Of a stretch of 64,000 bases of DNA, positions 6,388-16,245 are shown piece after piece. This DNA is from an uncultured Actinomycetes bacterium (GTDB lineage: Bacteria; Actinomycetota; Actinomycetes; Nanopelagicales; Nanopelagicaceae). The stretch lies in assembly GCA_903838295.1 (NCBI GenBank), contig CAILXX010000017.1:1-64000 (forward strand), in the 5' to 3' direction. Below the pieces are notes generated by a model. It was not told the DNA's origin and searched no databases. It saw nothing but the letters and a program-made list of their open reading frames with translations. A program made the translations under genes and the position numbers. Numbering within the stretch: position 1 is the stretch's first letter; every line of letters begins with the position of its first letter.

Positions 6388-9126
6388 ATGACTGATGCAG
6401 GCGGATTCAACCAATTTATAGAGACCCCGAACAACCTCATCGACCAATTGGTGGATACCGATCCCGCGGAGACCGCGGAATGGCGGCAGTCCCTGGATTC
6501 TCTACTCAAGGCGGCAGGTCCTACCCGCGCTCGTTACATCATGCTTTCGATGCTGCATCATGCGCAGCAAAACGATTTAGGAGTTGGTGCACTACGCACA
6601 ACTGATTACATCAACACGATTCCCTCATCAGATGAAAAAGAATTTCCTGGCGATGAAGCTATCGAACGTCGAATCCGCGCATTTATTCGATGGAACGCAG
6701 CCATCATGGTTCACCGTGCACAACGTCCCGGCATCGGAGTCGGCGGGCACATTTCTACATACGCGTCATCTGCTTCATTATACGAAGTTGGATTTAACCA
6801 CTTCTTCCGTGGCCAAGATCATCCCGGTGGCGGGGATCAAATTTTCTTCCAAGGACATGCTAGCCCTGGGATGTATGCACGCGCATTTGTCGAAGGTCGA
6901 TTTACTGAACATCAGATGGATGGGTTTCGTCAAGAACTTTCGCATTCGGGTGGTGGGTTATCTTCTTATCCGCATCCCCGATTAATGCCAGAATTTTGGC
7001 AGTTCCCAACTGTCTCCATGGGGCTGGGTCCGATCAATGCAATTTATCAAGCACGTTTCAATAGGTACTTAAATGGTCGCGGTATTAAAGATACATCCGA
7101 CCAAAATGTTTGGGCATTCCTTGGAGATGGCGAATGTGACGAACCAGAAACACTTGGCGCAATCAGTCTTGCTGCGCGTGAAGGGTTAGACAATCTAACA
7201 TTTGTTATTAACTGTAATTTGCAGCGCCTGGATGGTCCGGTCCGAGGAAACGGAAAGATTATCCAAGAGCTTGAATCAATTTTCCGTGGTGCCGGATGGA
7301 ACGTCATTAAAGTCGTCTGGGGACGCGAATGGGACGAACTACTAGCCAATGACCGTGAAGGTGCACTTGTTGATTTGATGAACAAGACTACCGATGGCGA
7401 TTACCAAACATTTAAAGCCGAAAGTGGCGCATACGTCCGTGAACATTTCTTCGGTCGCGATCCTCGCACTGCGGCACTTGTGGCCAACTGGAGCGATGAG
7501 AAGATCTGGAACCTCAAGCGTGGTGGCCACGATTACCGCAAGCTATTTGCTGCCTACAAGCAAGCTACCGAGAAGAATGGCAAGCCAACAGTTATTTTGG
7601 CGAAGACCATCAAGGGTTGGACTTTGGGATCGCATTTTGAAGCCCGAAATTCGACTCACCAGATGAAGAAGATGACACACGAAGATCTCATTAAATTCCG
7701 CGATACCTTGCAGATCCCACTTCCAGATTCTGCGATCGATGCAAAAGTACCAGCCTATTACCACCCAGGCGTGGATTCTCCCGAGTACAAGTACATGATG
7801 GAACGTCGCCGCGTGCTTGGTGGATCTGTACCCACCCGGCGGAAAATTTCACGGCCATTGCCACAACCAGATGATGCTGTTTATGAATCAGTTCGCAGGG
7901 GTTCTGGTCACCAAGAAATTGCTACCACCATGGCTTTTGTCCGTTTGCTCAAGGATCTTGTCAAGGATCCAGAGATTGGTAAGCGCTTTGTTCCGATTAT
8001 TCCGGATGAAGCTCGTACCTTCGGAATGGATAGCCTATTCCCAACCCTGAAGATTTATTCTCCACAAGGGCAGACCTACACATCTGTTGATCGCGAATTG
8101 ATGTTGTCCTATAAGGAATCAACATCTGGAGTGATCCTGCACGAAGGGATCAATGAGGCTGGCTCAACCGCTTCACTAACCGCGGTCGGTACTTCTTACT
8201 CCACACATGATGAGCCAATGATTCCAATTTATATTTTCTATTCAATGTTTGGATTCCAACGCACTGGCGATGCTTTCTGGGCTGCAGCCGACCAAATGGT
8301 CCGCGGTTTTGTTTTAGGAGCAACTGCTGGTCGGACAACACTCAACGGCGAAGGTTTGCAGCACGAAGATGGCCACTCTTTACTTCTTGCTTCAACTAAC
8401 CCTGCCGTGGTCGCATATGACCCGGCATTTGGATACGAAATCGGACACATTGTTAAAGATGGTTTGCGTCGTATGTACGGTGAAAATAGCGAGAATGTCT
8501 TCTATTACATGACGGTTTATAACGAGCCATATGTACAGCCAACAGAGCCCGATAACCTTGATATCGAAGGGTTGCTTAAGGGAATGTACCTATATTCTCC
8601 TGCCGCAGCTAAGAGCAAAAAAATGGTCCAACTCATGGCTTCTGGCGTCGCGCTCAATTGGGCGCTCAAAGCTCAAGAGATGCTCGCCGAAGATTGGGGT
8701 GTCAGTGCCAATGTTTGGTCAGTCACCTCTTGGAACGAACTTCGTCGCAATGGCTTAGAAACCGATCGACATAACTTGTTGAACCCAGATGATCAGAAGG
8801 CGGCATACATCACCAAAAAGCTAAGCAGCCATGAGGGTCCAGTTGTGGCGGTCAGTGACTTTATGCGTGCGGTACAAGATCAGATTGCGCCTTGGGTCGA
8901 CCAACCGTTCTACTCACTTGGCACAGATGGTTTTGGGTTATCTGACACACGTGGCGCATTGCGTCGACATTTCAAGGTGGATGCTGCTTCGATTGTTGTA
9001 GCAGCGCTCTCTCAACTAGTGGCGCAGGGCGATCTTAAGAAAAAGGTTGTCCAGGCAGCAATTGATAAGTATCAGTTAAATGATGTTACTGCTGCAGACC
9101 CAGGTAATACCGAAGGTTCTGGCTGA
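6388..9126 (+). CDS. aceE: Pyruvate dehydrogenase E1 component, homodimeric type
   Basis: 912 residues, the usual length for the single-chain E1 of Actinobacteria and Proteobacteria. It decarboxylates pyruvate with thiamine diphosphate and passes the acetyl group to the lipoyl E2. The cofactor and Mg-binding motif [12 protein letters not shown] begins near residue 247 and continues to [16 protein letters not shown]. The C-terminal transketolase-like half contains [18 protein letters not shown]2 and E3 genes are not in the window, so it is a single-gene unit. It is predicted to be translated from a leaderless message. It converges on the MFS gene with 2 bp between stops. Confidence 0.97.
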   Translation: MTDAGGFNQFIETPNNLIDQLVDTDPAETAEWRQSLDSLLKAAGPTRARYIMLSMLHHAQQNDLGVGALRTTDYINTIPSSDEKEFPGDEAIERRIRAFIRWNAAIMVHRAQRPGIGVGGHISTYASSASLYEVGFNHFFRGQDHPGGGDQIFFQGHASPGMYARAFVEGRFTEHQMDGFRQELSHSGGGLSSYPHPRLMPEFWQFPTVSMGLGPINAIYQARFNRYLNGRGIKDTSDQNVWAFLGDGECDEPETLGAISLAAREGLDNLTFVINCNLQRLDGPVRGNGKIIQELESIFRGAGWNVIKVVWGREWDELLANDREGALVDLMNKTTDGDYQTFKAESGAYVREHFFGRDPRTAALVANWSDEKIWNLKRGGHDYRKLFAAYKQATEKNGKPTVILAKTIKGWTLGSHFEARNSTHQMKKMTHEDLIKFRDTLQIPLPDSAIDAKVPAYYHPGVDSPEYKYMMERRRVLGGSVPTRRKISRPLPQPDDAVYESVRRGSGHQEIATTMAFVRLLKDLVKDPEIGKRFVPIIPDEARTFGMDSLFPTLKIYSPQGQTYTSVDRELMLSYKESTSGVILHEGINEAGSTASLTAVGTSYSTHDEPMIPIYIFYSMFGFQRTGDAFWAAADQMVRGFVLGATAGRTTLNGEGLQHEDGHSLLLASTNPAVVAYDPAFGYEIGHIVKDGLRRMYGENSENVFYYMTVYNEPYVQPTEPDNLDIEGLLKGMYLYSPAAAKSKKMVQLMASGVALNWALKAQEMLAEDWGVSANVWSVTSWNELRRNGLETDRHNLLNPDDQKAAYITKKLSSHEGPVVAVSDFMRAVQDQIAPWVDQPFYSLGTDGFGLSDTRGALRRHFKVDAASIVVAALSQLVAQGDLKKKVVQAAIDKYQLNDVTAADPGNTEGSG

Positions 9127-9128
9127 TT

Positions 9129-10328
9129 CTAAACTCGGAGTTCTTTTGATCCCAACGATTTAAATTGTGACAGAGCGATCATCATGAGCCCTGGAATCAT
9201 CAATCCATAAGTTATACATGTTGTCTGAGCGACAAAAGAAACGATCCACTTAATAATCATTGTAATAACCGCAATTGCCAGACCCAGCTGTGCAACAACT
9301 ACACCTGCCGGGAATGTTGATCGTTCGCTGGCAATCTGAGTAATGACGCCGGCCATAAAGGATCCACCGAGGCCCGCGATGGCAAAGCCCGCGATTTCGA
9401 GCCCGAACGCCCAACCAAAACTATGAGGCGCTACAAACTTGGCCAACAGTAAAAAGATAATAAAGCTTGAGCCACCAACTGAAGAACCTAAACGAATCCA
9501 GAAAGCCTCAGGCTTAATTCTCAATACTTTATGAATCCCTAACCGTCCTACGACCATAGCCGAAAGAAATGCTAGATACGGGACGATGCTTAGAGTCGTG
9601 CTTGCCTTAATCTCTTGATGTGAAGAAAGTGTTACCCAGTCATTAGTCGAGAATTCCACCATCACTCCACAGACGTATGCCAGGCCAATCAGCCGATCAT
9701 GAGTCAGCATGGATAAAATATCGGAGATTTTTACAGTGAGTTCATCTTCGTGGTCAATTGATCCTTTAATAAGAAAGGGGCGTAGCCGTGAAAGCGAAAA
9801 CATCGTCAATATGAAGAATGGAACTAAAAGCCCATCTATGTGCCATGCCAAAGTTGTGTGCGCTGTAATGATGATGGCTAAAACGGTCGTCAGCAAAGTG
9901 CCTGTGCTCCAGGCACCATGGAGCTGTGGCAAGGCATTTTCGCCGCTCAAGAGTTGACGCTTAAGAGCCTGGTCATGGATGGCTATGTTGTAGGCATTCC
10001 AAAAACCGCCGCAGAGTATGTTTACGACTCCAAAAATCCATGGCCGATGCAGGTGTGGGATAAATGCCATCAGTGCGTACATCATGACGATACTTACAAC
10101 GATGACCGGCCCAACGCCAACCCGGTGAACAAGCTGCCCAACAAATAGGAAAGCGATGACACCCCCGATTGCGCCAAGACTCATAAGCACACCAAAAGTT
10201 CCGTTATTAACGTGAAGGTTCTTCTCCAATTCGGGTAAGCGAGTTCCCAGAGCCATTAATCCAAAACCAAAATAAAAGAACATAAGTCTTTGATTAAGGC
10301 GTTCACGCTGGCTTACAATTAATTTCAA
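9129..10328 (-). CDS. MFS transporter, substrate unknown
   Basis: 399 residues with about 12 hydrophobic segments in two blocks of six, separated by a charged loop near residues 190-205. The N-terminal GTRLPELEKNLHVNNGTFG resembles the YbjJ-like branch of the major facilitator family. The substrate cannot be inferred. The start is a TTG overlapping the upstream TGA stop (TTGA), implying translational coupling to the thioredoxin/TPR gene. An internal ATG at 10283 is the alternative start but would shorten the first helix. Confidence 0.85.
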   Translation of the reverse strand: MKLIVSQRERLNQRLMFFYFGFGLMALGTRLPELEKNLHVNNGTFGVLMSLGAIGGVIAFLFVGQLVHRVGVGPVIVVSIVMMYALMAFIPHLHRPWIFGVVNILCGGFWNAYNIAIHDQALKRQLLSGENALPQLHGAWSTGTLLTTVLAIIITAHTTLAWHIDGLLVPFFILTMFSLSRLRPFLIKGSIDHEDELTVKISDILSMLTHDRLIGLAYVCGVMVEFSTNDWVTLSSHQEIKASTTLSIVPYLAFLSAMVVGRLGIHKVLRIKPEAFWIRLGSSVGGSSFIIFLLLAKFVAPHSFGWAFGLEIAGFAIAGLGGSFMAGVITQIASERSTFPAGVVVAQLGLAIAVITMIIKWIVSFVAQTTCITYGLMIPGLMMIALSQFKSLGSKELRV

Positions 10329-11218
10329 AAGAGTGCACTCGCTAACTGTTGTCGTGCCCGGACCAGACCCGGTTCGGCTGGATCTACCAGCGCAAATAGA
10401 CCCACAAGATGTTCGCGAACTTTTTTGCGCTCATCTCCGGAAGTATTCCTCACCGTTGCGATCAAACGATTAAATGCTCCTTCAAAATTTCCCTGAGCAA
10501 TCTCACAATCGGCGGCTTGCATTTGCGATTCGATATTCAACTTATCTTCTGCAGCCTGAGCAAGAACTTGCGCACTGTCCAATCCATCGATGCGGATCAA
10601 AAGTTCTACTTGCGCCAATCCTAAGTGAGCAAGTGAATTACTGGGTGCCCGGTTAAGCCACTCTTGATAAGCCGCTTTGGCCCCATCAAAGTCGCCCGTC
10701 TCTAACGCGGTAAGAGCTGTGATCTCTTCTGGCTCTAGTTTCTCTTCTAGTTCTTCAGGCGACTGTGCAGCCGGGTTACCAAGACCACGATCGGCGGCCA
10801 AAGCAATTACTTTATCGATCACTAAGCGTAACTGTGCGTCAGTGGGAACCGTTTCAAAAAGCGGAACCAACTGTTCTTGAATAATTGCGATCGCTAATGG
10901 CACTGTTTGAACCTGTAATGCCTGAGCAACCGCTACCTCGGAATCCACATTTACATTACCGAGTATCCAGCCAGGACCATCAGGTTTTGCGCTGTCATCT
11001 TTATGAAGTTTGCCTAAAGTAGCCATAACAGTCTTGGACTGAGGACTGCGCGCAGACCAACAAATTAAAATCACAACTTGGGCATGAGAAGCGGGAAGAA
11101 CATCAGACATCAAACTTTCTTGAGTCACAGCAACCCCAGCCAATTCGGCGGCCGTCACTGGATTTTTGAGTCCACTGAGGTCAAAAGCGGAACCAAAGTT
11201 CTTAGGCAGGGAGCTCAT
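10325..11218 (-). CDS. Thioredoxin-fold/TPR protein (CnoX/YbbN-like) lacking the CxxC motif
   Basis: 297 residues. Residues about 25-140 align with a thioredoxin domain and keep the cis-Pro segment (VQTVPLAIAI). The active site reads CWSARSPQSK, so both catalytic Cys are Ser (58 and 61). The second half, about 150-297, is helical with TPR-like repeats, as in CnoX. This fits a redox-inactive chaperone or holdase. It overlaps the upstream DUF4032 gene and the downstream MFS gene. An ATG three codons upstream (11227) is equally possible. Confidence 0.88.
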   Translation of the reverse strand: MSSLPKNFGSAFDLSGLKNPVTAAELAGVAVTQESLMSDVLPASHAQVVILICWSARSPQSKTVMATLGKLHKDDSAKPDGPGWILGNVNVDSEVAVAQALQVQTVPLAIAIIQEQLVPLFETVPTDAQLRLVIDKVIALAADRGLGNPAAQSPEELEEKLEPEEITALTALETGDFDGAKAAYQEWLNRAPSNSLAHLGLAQVELLIRIDGLDSAQVLAQAAEDKLNIESQMQAADCEIAQGNFEGAFNRLIATVRNTSGDERKKVREHLVGLFALVDPAEPGLVRARQQLASALF

Positions 11219-12440
11219 GGGTGTCATTCACATTCACTGGTGTATTTCGGAAGGGCAGAATAGAACGTATGTAATCTTCAGTAGCAAATGTAATACCTAA
11301 ATCGCGTCCAGCCTGCTCTCCCAGATACCAGCGGTGCTCCAAAATTTCGTGGAACATCTGAGCAGGCTCTACCCTGCCCCGTAATTCGTCTGGGACCATG
11401 TTAATGACCCGTAAATAGGTCTCTGTAAGCCAACGCCTGGCGCTATCTTCAACTGGAGGTAGGGGCTTCTTCTCTCGGCCGCGGAATCGATCAAAAGAGG
11501 CGAGCAACCGCTTTGCCTGCAACTCTTCTGCGTGGATTCCCATTAACTCCCATAAGCGAGTCTGGTGATAAGCAGCTGCCACAAGTTTTGGCGTGAACTT
11601 GAGTGCGCCTTTATCTCCATCCAAAGTGACTTCAACTTCTTCAACTGCAAAACCTAAGTCCTGAACAGCTCGCATAGCTTTTTCGACAGCGTGGCGATCG
11701 GTCGGATCTAAAAGTTGCGGCTCTTTTAGCATCGCCCATAATCTGCGATAGCGGGCGATCACTCGATCCGCAGCTCGAAGGGGGTCCATGCCAGGATGCA
11801 ATAACCCTGCACTTGCCAAATCTTCTAGTTCGGCAGCGACATTGAATTGGGCAATTTCTAGATCATGCTCACGTTGTCCGTTGCTGAGAGTTTTTTGAAA
11901 CTCACCGGTCTCTGCATCTACCAGGTAAGCGGCATATTCATTAGCATCCTGACGAAATAAAGTATTTGATAGCGAGCAATCACCCCACCAGAAACCCAAT
12001 AAATGAAGGCGCACCAAGAGCAATGCAAGGGCATTAGCCATAGTGGTGATCTGGTGCGGTGTGACTTTTTGGCTGAGCAAAACTCGGTACGGCAGCGAAT
12101 ACGGCAAATATCGTGTAACCAAGGCAACCGGTAATGGATTTGCTTGGTTATCTAGTCTCTCTTCGACGATTGCCACTGGTTCCACGCAAGGTGCATTTCT
12201 ATTATTTAATTCTCGCAAAATTGAGTATTCACGGCTTGCAAATTCTGGAACAGTCTCTTTAACAGCGAATACATCTCTTTCGGCCGGGCCAGTCCTTATC
12301 AATCGGACAATGTGTCGAGAGATACCTCTCATACTGGTCAAACTTGGGTCTTCGGGCCACTCCTCCAACGGCTTGCGCCAGGGTAGGTTTGAAAGCGCGA
12401 GCATCTCCTCGCTCAAACCCGTGATTCGAAGCTCGCTCAT
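11202..12440 (-). CDS. DUF4032 / lipopolysaccharide-kinase-like protein
   Basis: 412 residues. The N-terminal half has the layout of a small-molecule kinase: an AVKETVPEF lysine motif, a catalytic-loop-like WGDCSLSNTLF and a metal-loop-like YLVDAETGE. The C-terminal part (about 240-410) is the DUF4032 domain conserved in Actinobacteria. The substrate is unknown. The ATG at 12440 was chosen; an upstream TTG at 12464 would overlap the divergent promoter. It heads a three-gene unit with the thioredoxin/TPR and MFS genes and shares a 27-bp divergent gap with the permease gene. Confidence 0.85.
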   Translation of the reverse strand: MSELRITGLSEEMLALSNLPWRKPLEEWPEDPSLTSMRGISRHIVRLIRTGPAERDVFAVKETVPEFASREYSILRELNNRNAPCVEPVAIVEERLDNQANPLPVALVTRYLPYSLPYRVLLSQKVTPHQITTMANALALLLVRLHLLGFWWGDCSLSNTLFRQDANEYAAYLVDAETGEFQKTLSNGQREHDLEIAQFNVAAELEDLASAGLLHPGMDPLRAADRVIARYRRLWAMLKEPQLLDPTDRHAVEKAMRAVQDLGFAVEEVEVTLDGDKGALKFTPKLVAAAYHQTRLWELMGIHAEELQAKRLLASFDRFRGREKKPLPPVEDSARRWLTETYLRVINMVPDELRGRVEPAQMFHEILEHRWYLGEQAGRDLGITFATEDYIRSILPFRNTPVNVNDTHELPA

Positions 12441-12455
12441 GCCCCTATCTTTCCG

Positions 12456-12462
12456 TATTATC
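12456..12462. promoter_or_regulatory. Overlapping divergent -10 elements
   Basis: On the plus strand TATTAT (12456-12461) ends 6 nt before the ATG at 12468, predicting a leaderless permease mRNA. On the minus strand GATAAT (12462-12457) precedes the DUF4032 start by 16 nt. The two elements share five bases, so polymerase cannot use both at once. Confidence 0.55.
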
Positions 12463-12467
12463 AAACT

Positions 12468-13601
12468 ATGGCGCTGCGGAAACCCAAAATGCTCTTCGGA
12501 AATAAGTCGAGCGATAAGTCACATCAGATCGATCCACCTAGTTTCGGCTCAGCAGGTGCACCCATCGATCATGGCCATCCGTTTTATTTTGGCTTCCTAG
12601 CCGCTTCTGGAGCGGTTATAGCCGTCACGGTGCTACGTGCTTTGGCAAGTGCTAGCCAGGTCTTTGTTTTGATCATCATCTCACTCTTTTTGGCGGCGGG
12701 CCTGAATCCTGCGGTCGAATTCTTTAGACGCAAAGGACTAAAACGGCCATCGGCGGTAATTGTTGTCGTCACCTTAGCTTTAGCTTTTGGGGCCGTGTTC
12801 GCAGCTGTGGTAATTCCACCCGCAGTGACCCAGGTTGGAAACCTGGCTAAAAATGCCCCAACACTCTTGGAACATTTGAAGAGTAATAGCTTCCTGAATA
12901 ATCTCAACAAACATTACGGGATCATTGATTCACTTCAAGCCAAGTTTGCGGCATCTATTCACGATGGTCAATTTGTGGTTGGAGCCTTCGGCGGCGTAAT
13001 CGGCGTTGGCAAAGCAGTTGTCTCCGGAGCAGTCGCAACACTAACTATTTTGATTCTCACACTATATTTTCTTGCCTCATTGCCAAGTGTGACTGCCGTG
13101 GCTTATCGATTTGTCCCAGCATCCCGACGTGAGCGGGTATCAAAAATAACTGATGCGATCATCATCAGGGTCGGTGGCTTTGTTGGCGGTCAAGCAACCG
13201 TTGCATTTATTGCATCGATCTTTGGATTAATCTTGGCTTTATCACTCGGGCTTCCCTACCCATCCGCAATAGCCTTGCTCGTATTTGTTTGCGGAGCGAT
13301 TCCCTTGGTTGGGCATTTATTAGGTTGCACCGCGCTGACTCTCATTGCCTTAAGTAAATCCCCTACCGATGCATTAATCTGCTTTATTGCCTATATTGCA
13401 TATATCCAGATCGAAAATTATTTGATTATGCCGCGAATCATGCGTAAATCTTTATCGATTCCCGGACTAGTCACCATCATCGCCGCCCTCATTGGTGTGA
13501 GCCTTTTAGGAATCGTAGGCGGAGTACTTGCTGTCCCTATTGCGGCGGCAGTATTGCTAATTATTGACGAAGTAGTCTTCCCTAAAAATGATATGAGTTA
13601 A
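12468..13601 (+). CDS. AI-2E family transporter
   Basis: 377-residue membrane protein of the AI-2E exporter family (PF01594). It has a polar N-terminal tail of about 45 residues. Hydrophobic segments follow at about 45-62, 64-85 and 93-115, then a periplasmic-type loop, and a C-terminal block of four to five segments. The GLPYPSAIALLVFVCGAIPLVGHLLG stretch is typical of the family. Members export varied solutes, so quorum signalling should not be assumed. Its stop overlaps that of the convergent hydrolase gene by 4 bp. Confidence 0.9.
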   Translation: MALRKPKMLFGNKSSDKSHQIDPPSFGSAGAPIDHGHPFYFGFLAASGAVIAVTVLRALASASQVFVLIIISLFLAAGLNPAVEFFRRKGLKRPSAVIVVVTLALAFGAVFAAVVIPPAVTQVGNLAKNAPTLLEHLKSNSFLNNLNKHYGIIDSLQAKFAASIHDGQFVVGAFGGVIGVGKAVVSGAVATLTILILTLYFLASLPSVTAVAYRFVPASRRERVSKITDAIIIRVGGFVGGQATVAFIASIFGLILALSLGLPYPSAIALLVFVCGAIPLVGHLLGCTALTLIALSKSPTDALICFIAYIAYIQIENYLIMPRIMRKSLSIPGLVTIIAALIGVSLLGIVGGVLAVPIAAAVLLIIDEVVFPKNDMS

Positions 13602-14308
13602 TACTCGGTCGGCAGAGGCAGGGCTTGTGGCGCAATTATTTGGGTTATTTCGCTAAGAATTCGATAGACAAAAGGCTCGCCTACCCACAAGTGTTTTGCG
13701 CCATCAACTGCTACTAAATTTAGCCGTGGAAAAGTTTTAAACCTTTCTGCCGCTTGAACAGGGTTGAGGTATTCATCATATTCTGGGACAAAAGCCGTGA
13801 CCGTACGTGGGTCGTTCTGCCAAAATTCCAAATCCGATTCCCGTGTCCGCTGCATCGGAGGGCTTAATAAAATCAATCCCTGAATCCGCAGATCTTTTGC
13901 AAATCGAAGTGCCAACTCCGTACCAAATGACCAACCAATTACCCATAATTTTTCTATTTTAAGGTTATCGAAACAGAAATTGATTGCTGCATGGACATCC
14001 GCTTCCTCAGCTTCACCATTATCAAACTGGCCCTCGGAAGTTCCAGCTTCGCTGGTGGTTCCCCTGGTATTGAACCTAACAATTTCTATCCCCGCCATTG
14101 CAGGAAGTCGGTTAGCGGCCTTCTTGTAGATATGGCTATCCATCATTCCCCCGCCAGCAGGATTTGGATGCAGGCAGAGCAGAGATCCGGACTTGGCGCC
14201 TAGAGGCGTCGCCACCTCTCCGATCAATTTCAAGGAGTCAGACGTGACAATAGTGATGGGCAATCGATTGGCCTCAAGAATCGTGCTCGGCCTTATTAAC
14301 TCTGACAC
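13598..14308 (-). CDS. Alpha/beta-hydrolase family protein
   Basis: 236 residues. The nucleophile elbow GWSFG gives Ser127, the catalytic His is probably H206 (GAKHLWVG), and the acid likely D178 or nearby. The order GSLLCLHPNPAGGG (oxyanion region) then FNTRGTTSEAG resembles small KANL3/Tex30-like or YtmA-like hydrolases. The substrate is unknown. The GTG at 14308 lies 6 nt after TAAACT and has no ribosome site, so it is predicted to be leaderless. It diverges from the aldehyde dehydrogenase gene. Confidence 0.87.
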   Translation of the reverse strand: MSELIRPSTILEANRLPITIVTSDSLKLIGEVATPLGAKSGSLLCLHPNPAGGGMMDSHIYKKAANRLPAMAGIEIVRFNTRGTTSEAGTSEGQFDNGEAEEADVHAAINFCFDNLKIEKLWVIGWSFGTELALRFAKDLRIQGLILLSPPMQRTRESDLEFWQNDPRTVTAFVPEYDEYLNPVQAAERFKTFPRLNLVAVDGAKHLWVGEPFVYRILSEITQIIAPQALPLPTEY

Positions 14309-14314
14309 AGAAAA

Positions 14315-14324
14315 AGTTTACTCT
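14315..14324. promoter_or_regulatory. Back-to-back overlapping -10 elements of two leaderless genes
   Basis: Minus strand TAAACT (14320-14315) is 6 nt before the GTG at 14308. Plus strand TACTCT (14319-14324) is 6 nt before the ATG at 14331. The hexamers share two bases, and the whole regulatory gap between the coding regions is only 22 bp. Confidence 0.65.
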
Positions 14325-14330
14325 TAGCCC

Positions 14331-15785
14331 ATGACCCTCGTAAACGAAATCATCAGTTATGCCCCTTCTACAGGTGAAGAAGTGGGTCGCTACCCAGATA
14401 CTTCACCGGAGATGATCCACCAACTGGTTGCCCGAGCCAAAGTTGGGGCAGAGAACTGGAATACCATCGGATTCAACGGGCGCAAAGGGATTCTGCGTAA
14501 ATGGGCTGCCTACATTGCTGCGAATATTGATGAGTTAGCAAACCTGGTTAGCAAAGAAACCGGTAAACCAACAAGTGATGCAATGCTAGAAGTTGCACTG
14601 GCAATTGATCACCTTTCGTGGGCTTCAAAAAACGCAGAACGTTACTTAAAAAATTCTTATCGCTCTCCTGGACTACTCATGGCCAATATGTCTACACACG
14701 TAGAACACGTTCCGTTGGGTGTTGTGGGAGTAATAGGACCCTGGAACTATCCAGTTTTTACACCTATCGGGTCGATCGGATATGCCTTGGCCGCGGGTAA
14801 CGCGGTGGTTTTCAAACCAAGTGAGTACACACCAGGTGTTGGACATTGGTTAGGTGAATCCTTTAATCACGTTGCCCCAGGTATCAATGTGCTCTTTGTA
14901 GCGACAGGTGGACCAGAAACCGGGAAAGCATTGGCAGAGAGCGCAGTTAATAAAATCGCATTTACCGGATCGACGAGAACCGGAAAGAAGGTTGCCGCTT
15001 CATGTGCGGCAAATCTGACTCCAGTGCTCATGGAATGTGGTGGCAAAGATGCCGCCATCATTGATATCGACGCAGATATCAATCGCGCAGCAGAGGCGGT
15101 CTTGTGGGGTGCGATGGCAAATGCCGGACAGACATGTATTGGGATGGAACGAGTATATGTACATGCACAAGTTGCCGATAAATTTATTTCAGAAATTGGT
15201 CGATTAGCCGCCACGGTTGTCGCCGGAAAGAGCTATGGTGCATCAACAATGCCAGCACAATTGGCCATTATTGATGCTCATATTAAAGACGCAGCATCCA
15301 AAGGTGCAATCTTCATTATCGGAAGCGCGGATTCTGTAGTCCCGCCATATACAAATCCAACCATCATGATGAATGTTCCAGAAAATAGTTCTGCGATGAC
15401 GGAAGAGACATTTGGGCCAACTCTGGCAATCAACCGCGTGAATTCAATGGGTGAAGCTATTGCATTAACCAACGCGTCTAGATATGGATTAGGGGCGTCG
15501 GTCTGGTCAAAGCGCAACGGCAAGTCAATCGCATCGCAATTACAGTGCGGAATGGTCTCCGTGAATTCTGTAATGTCATTTACCGCTTCACCAACTATGC
15601 CATTTGGCGGAATCAAAGATAGCGGGTACGGTCGAATTCAGGGACCAGAAGGCCTACGCGAATTCACGTACTGTCGGTCTGTAGTTCGGACTCGATTTAA
15701 CTTGCCACTCAATCTCACTTCACTCAATCGAAGTGCAAAATCTGACAACGTAGTCAAGAAATTAATTCAGCTACTTAATCGCTAA
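14331..15785 (+). CDS. Aldehyde dehydrogenase, NAD(P)-dependent
   Basis: 484 residues of the ALDH superfamily, oxidising an aldehyde to its acid. Visible motifs are GPWNYPVFTPIGSIGYALAA, the cofactor FTGSTRTGKKV, the general base Glu at about 235 (LMECGGKDA) and the catalytic Cys at about 268 (NAGQTCIGMERV). The late NSVMSFTASPTMPFGGIKDSGYG is typical of succinate-semialdehyde or aliphatic aldehyde enzymes, but the exact substrate is open. A short hydrophobic/basic tail follows residue 455. It is predicted to be translated from a leaderless mRNA. Its stop overlaps the convergent small gene. Confidence 0.93.
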   Translation: MTLVNEIISYAPSTGEEVGRYPDTSPEMIHQLVARAKVGAENWNTIGFNGRKGILRKWAAYIAANIDELANLVSKETGKPTSDAMLEVALAIDHLSWASKNAERYLKNSYRSPGLLMANMSTHVEHVPLGVVGVIGPWNYPVFTPIGSIGYALAAGNAVVFKPSEYTPGVGHWLGESFNHVAPGINVLFVATGGPETGKALAESAVNKIAFTGSTRTGKKVAASCAANLTPVLMECGGKDAAIIDIDADINRAAEAVLWGAMANAGQTCIGMERVYVHAQVADKFISEIGRLAATVVAGKSYGASTMPAQLAIIDAHIKDAASKGAIFIIGSADSVVPPYTNPTIMMNVPENSSAMTEETFGPTLAINRVNSMGEAIALTNASRYGLGASVWSKRNGKSIASQLQCGMVSVNSVMSFTASPTMPFGGIKDSGYGRIQGPEGLREFTYCRSVVRTRFNLPLNLTSLNRSAKSDNVVKKLIQLLNR

Positions 15786-16102
15786 TAGCGAGGAGCGTTT
15801 CGGGATCTCTCTGTGTTTGGTCTGCGCTGATCTTTCTTAGACCAACATGCGGTGTGCCAATGTCGTCGGCTTTCTAACTCCCCATCCAGCCAAGCGACTA
15901 TGTGCGGGGTGGCCGTGGGAATTAATTGATCACACCCCGGACATCGATATGGTTTATTAGAACTTGATCCAGTAATTTTTCGTACCGTATAGATTCCCTC
16001 ATGATGTTCTTCTACCGTCTGGAAAGAGGTCGTGATGTCGCGATCCTCTGGTTTGGCTCCAGAATTATTCTTTCGTTTGGGGTGATTTCTGCGCGGACTC
16101 AC
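15782..16102 (-). CDS. Small conserved actinobacterial protein with a putative zinc site
   Basis: 106 residues. The basic N-terminus (SPRRNHPKRKN) is followed by YRCPGCDQLIP and, 20 residues on, RRHWHTACW; this C-x2-C plus H-x-H-x3-C set could bind zinc. It resembles short proteins annotated ATP/GTP-binding in other Actinobacteria, but no nucleotide motif is visible. The GTG at 16102 was chosen because TACAAT lies exactly 6 nt upstream (leaderless); the reading frame extends further to 16147 without a ribosome site. Confidence 0.75.
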   Translation of the reverse strand: MSPRRNHPKRKNNSGAKPEDRDITTSFQTVEEHHEGIYTVRKITGSSSNKPYRCPGCDQLIPTATPHIVAWLDGELESRRHWHTACWSKKDQRRPNTERSRNAPRY

Positions 16103-16108
16103 AGACCC

Positions 16109-16114
16109 ATTGTA
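16109..16114 (-). promoter_or_regulatory. -10 element 6 nt before the GTG at 16102
   Basis: TACAAT on the minus strand is followed by GGGTCT and then GTG. This decides the start codon of the small zinc-site protein and predicts a leaderless transcript. Confidence 0.6.
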
Positions 16115-16245
16115 TTCACAGGAAATTAGATAAAAATATCCCGCCACGATTAGCCTCTGGTTTGATTAATACGGCAAGATGTCACAGTGGTCGCCCCTAT
16201 AGAGCTTAAATCCCAAGAAGTGGCTCAGCGCTGGGAGATCGGCCA

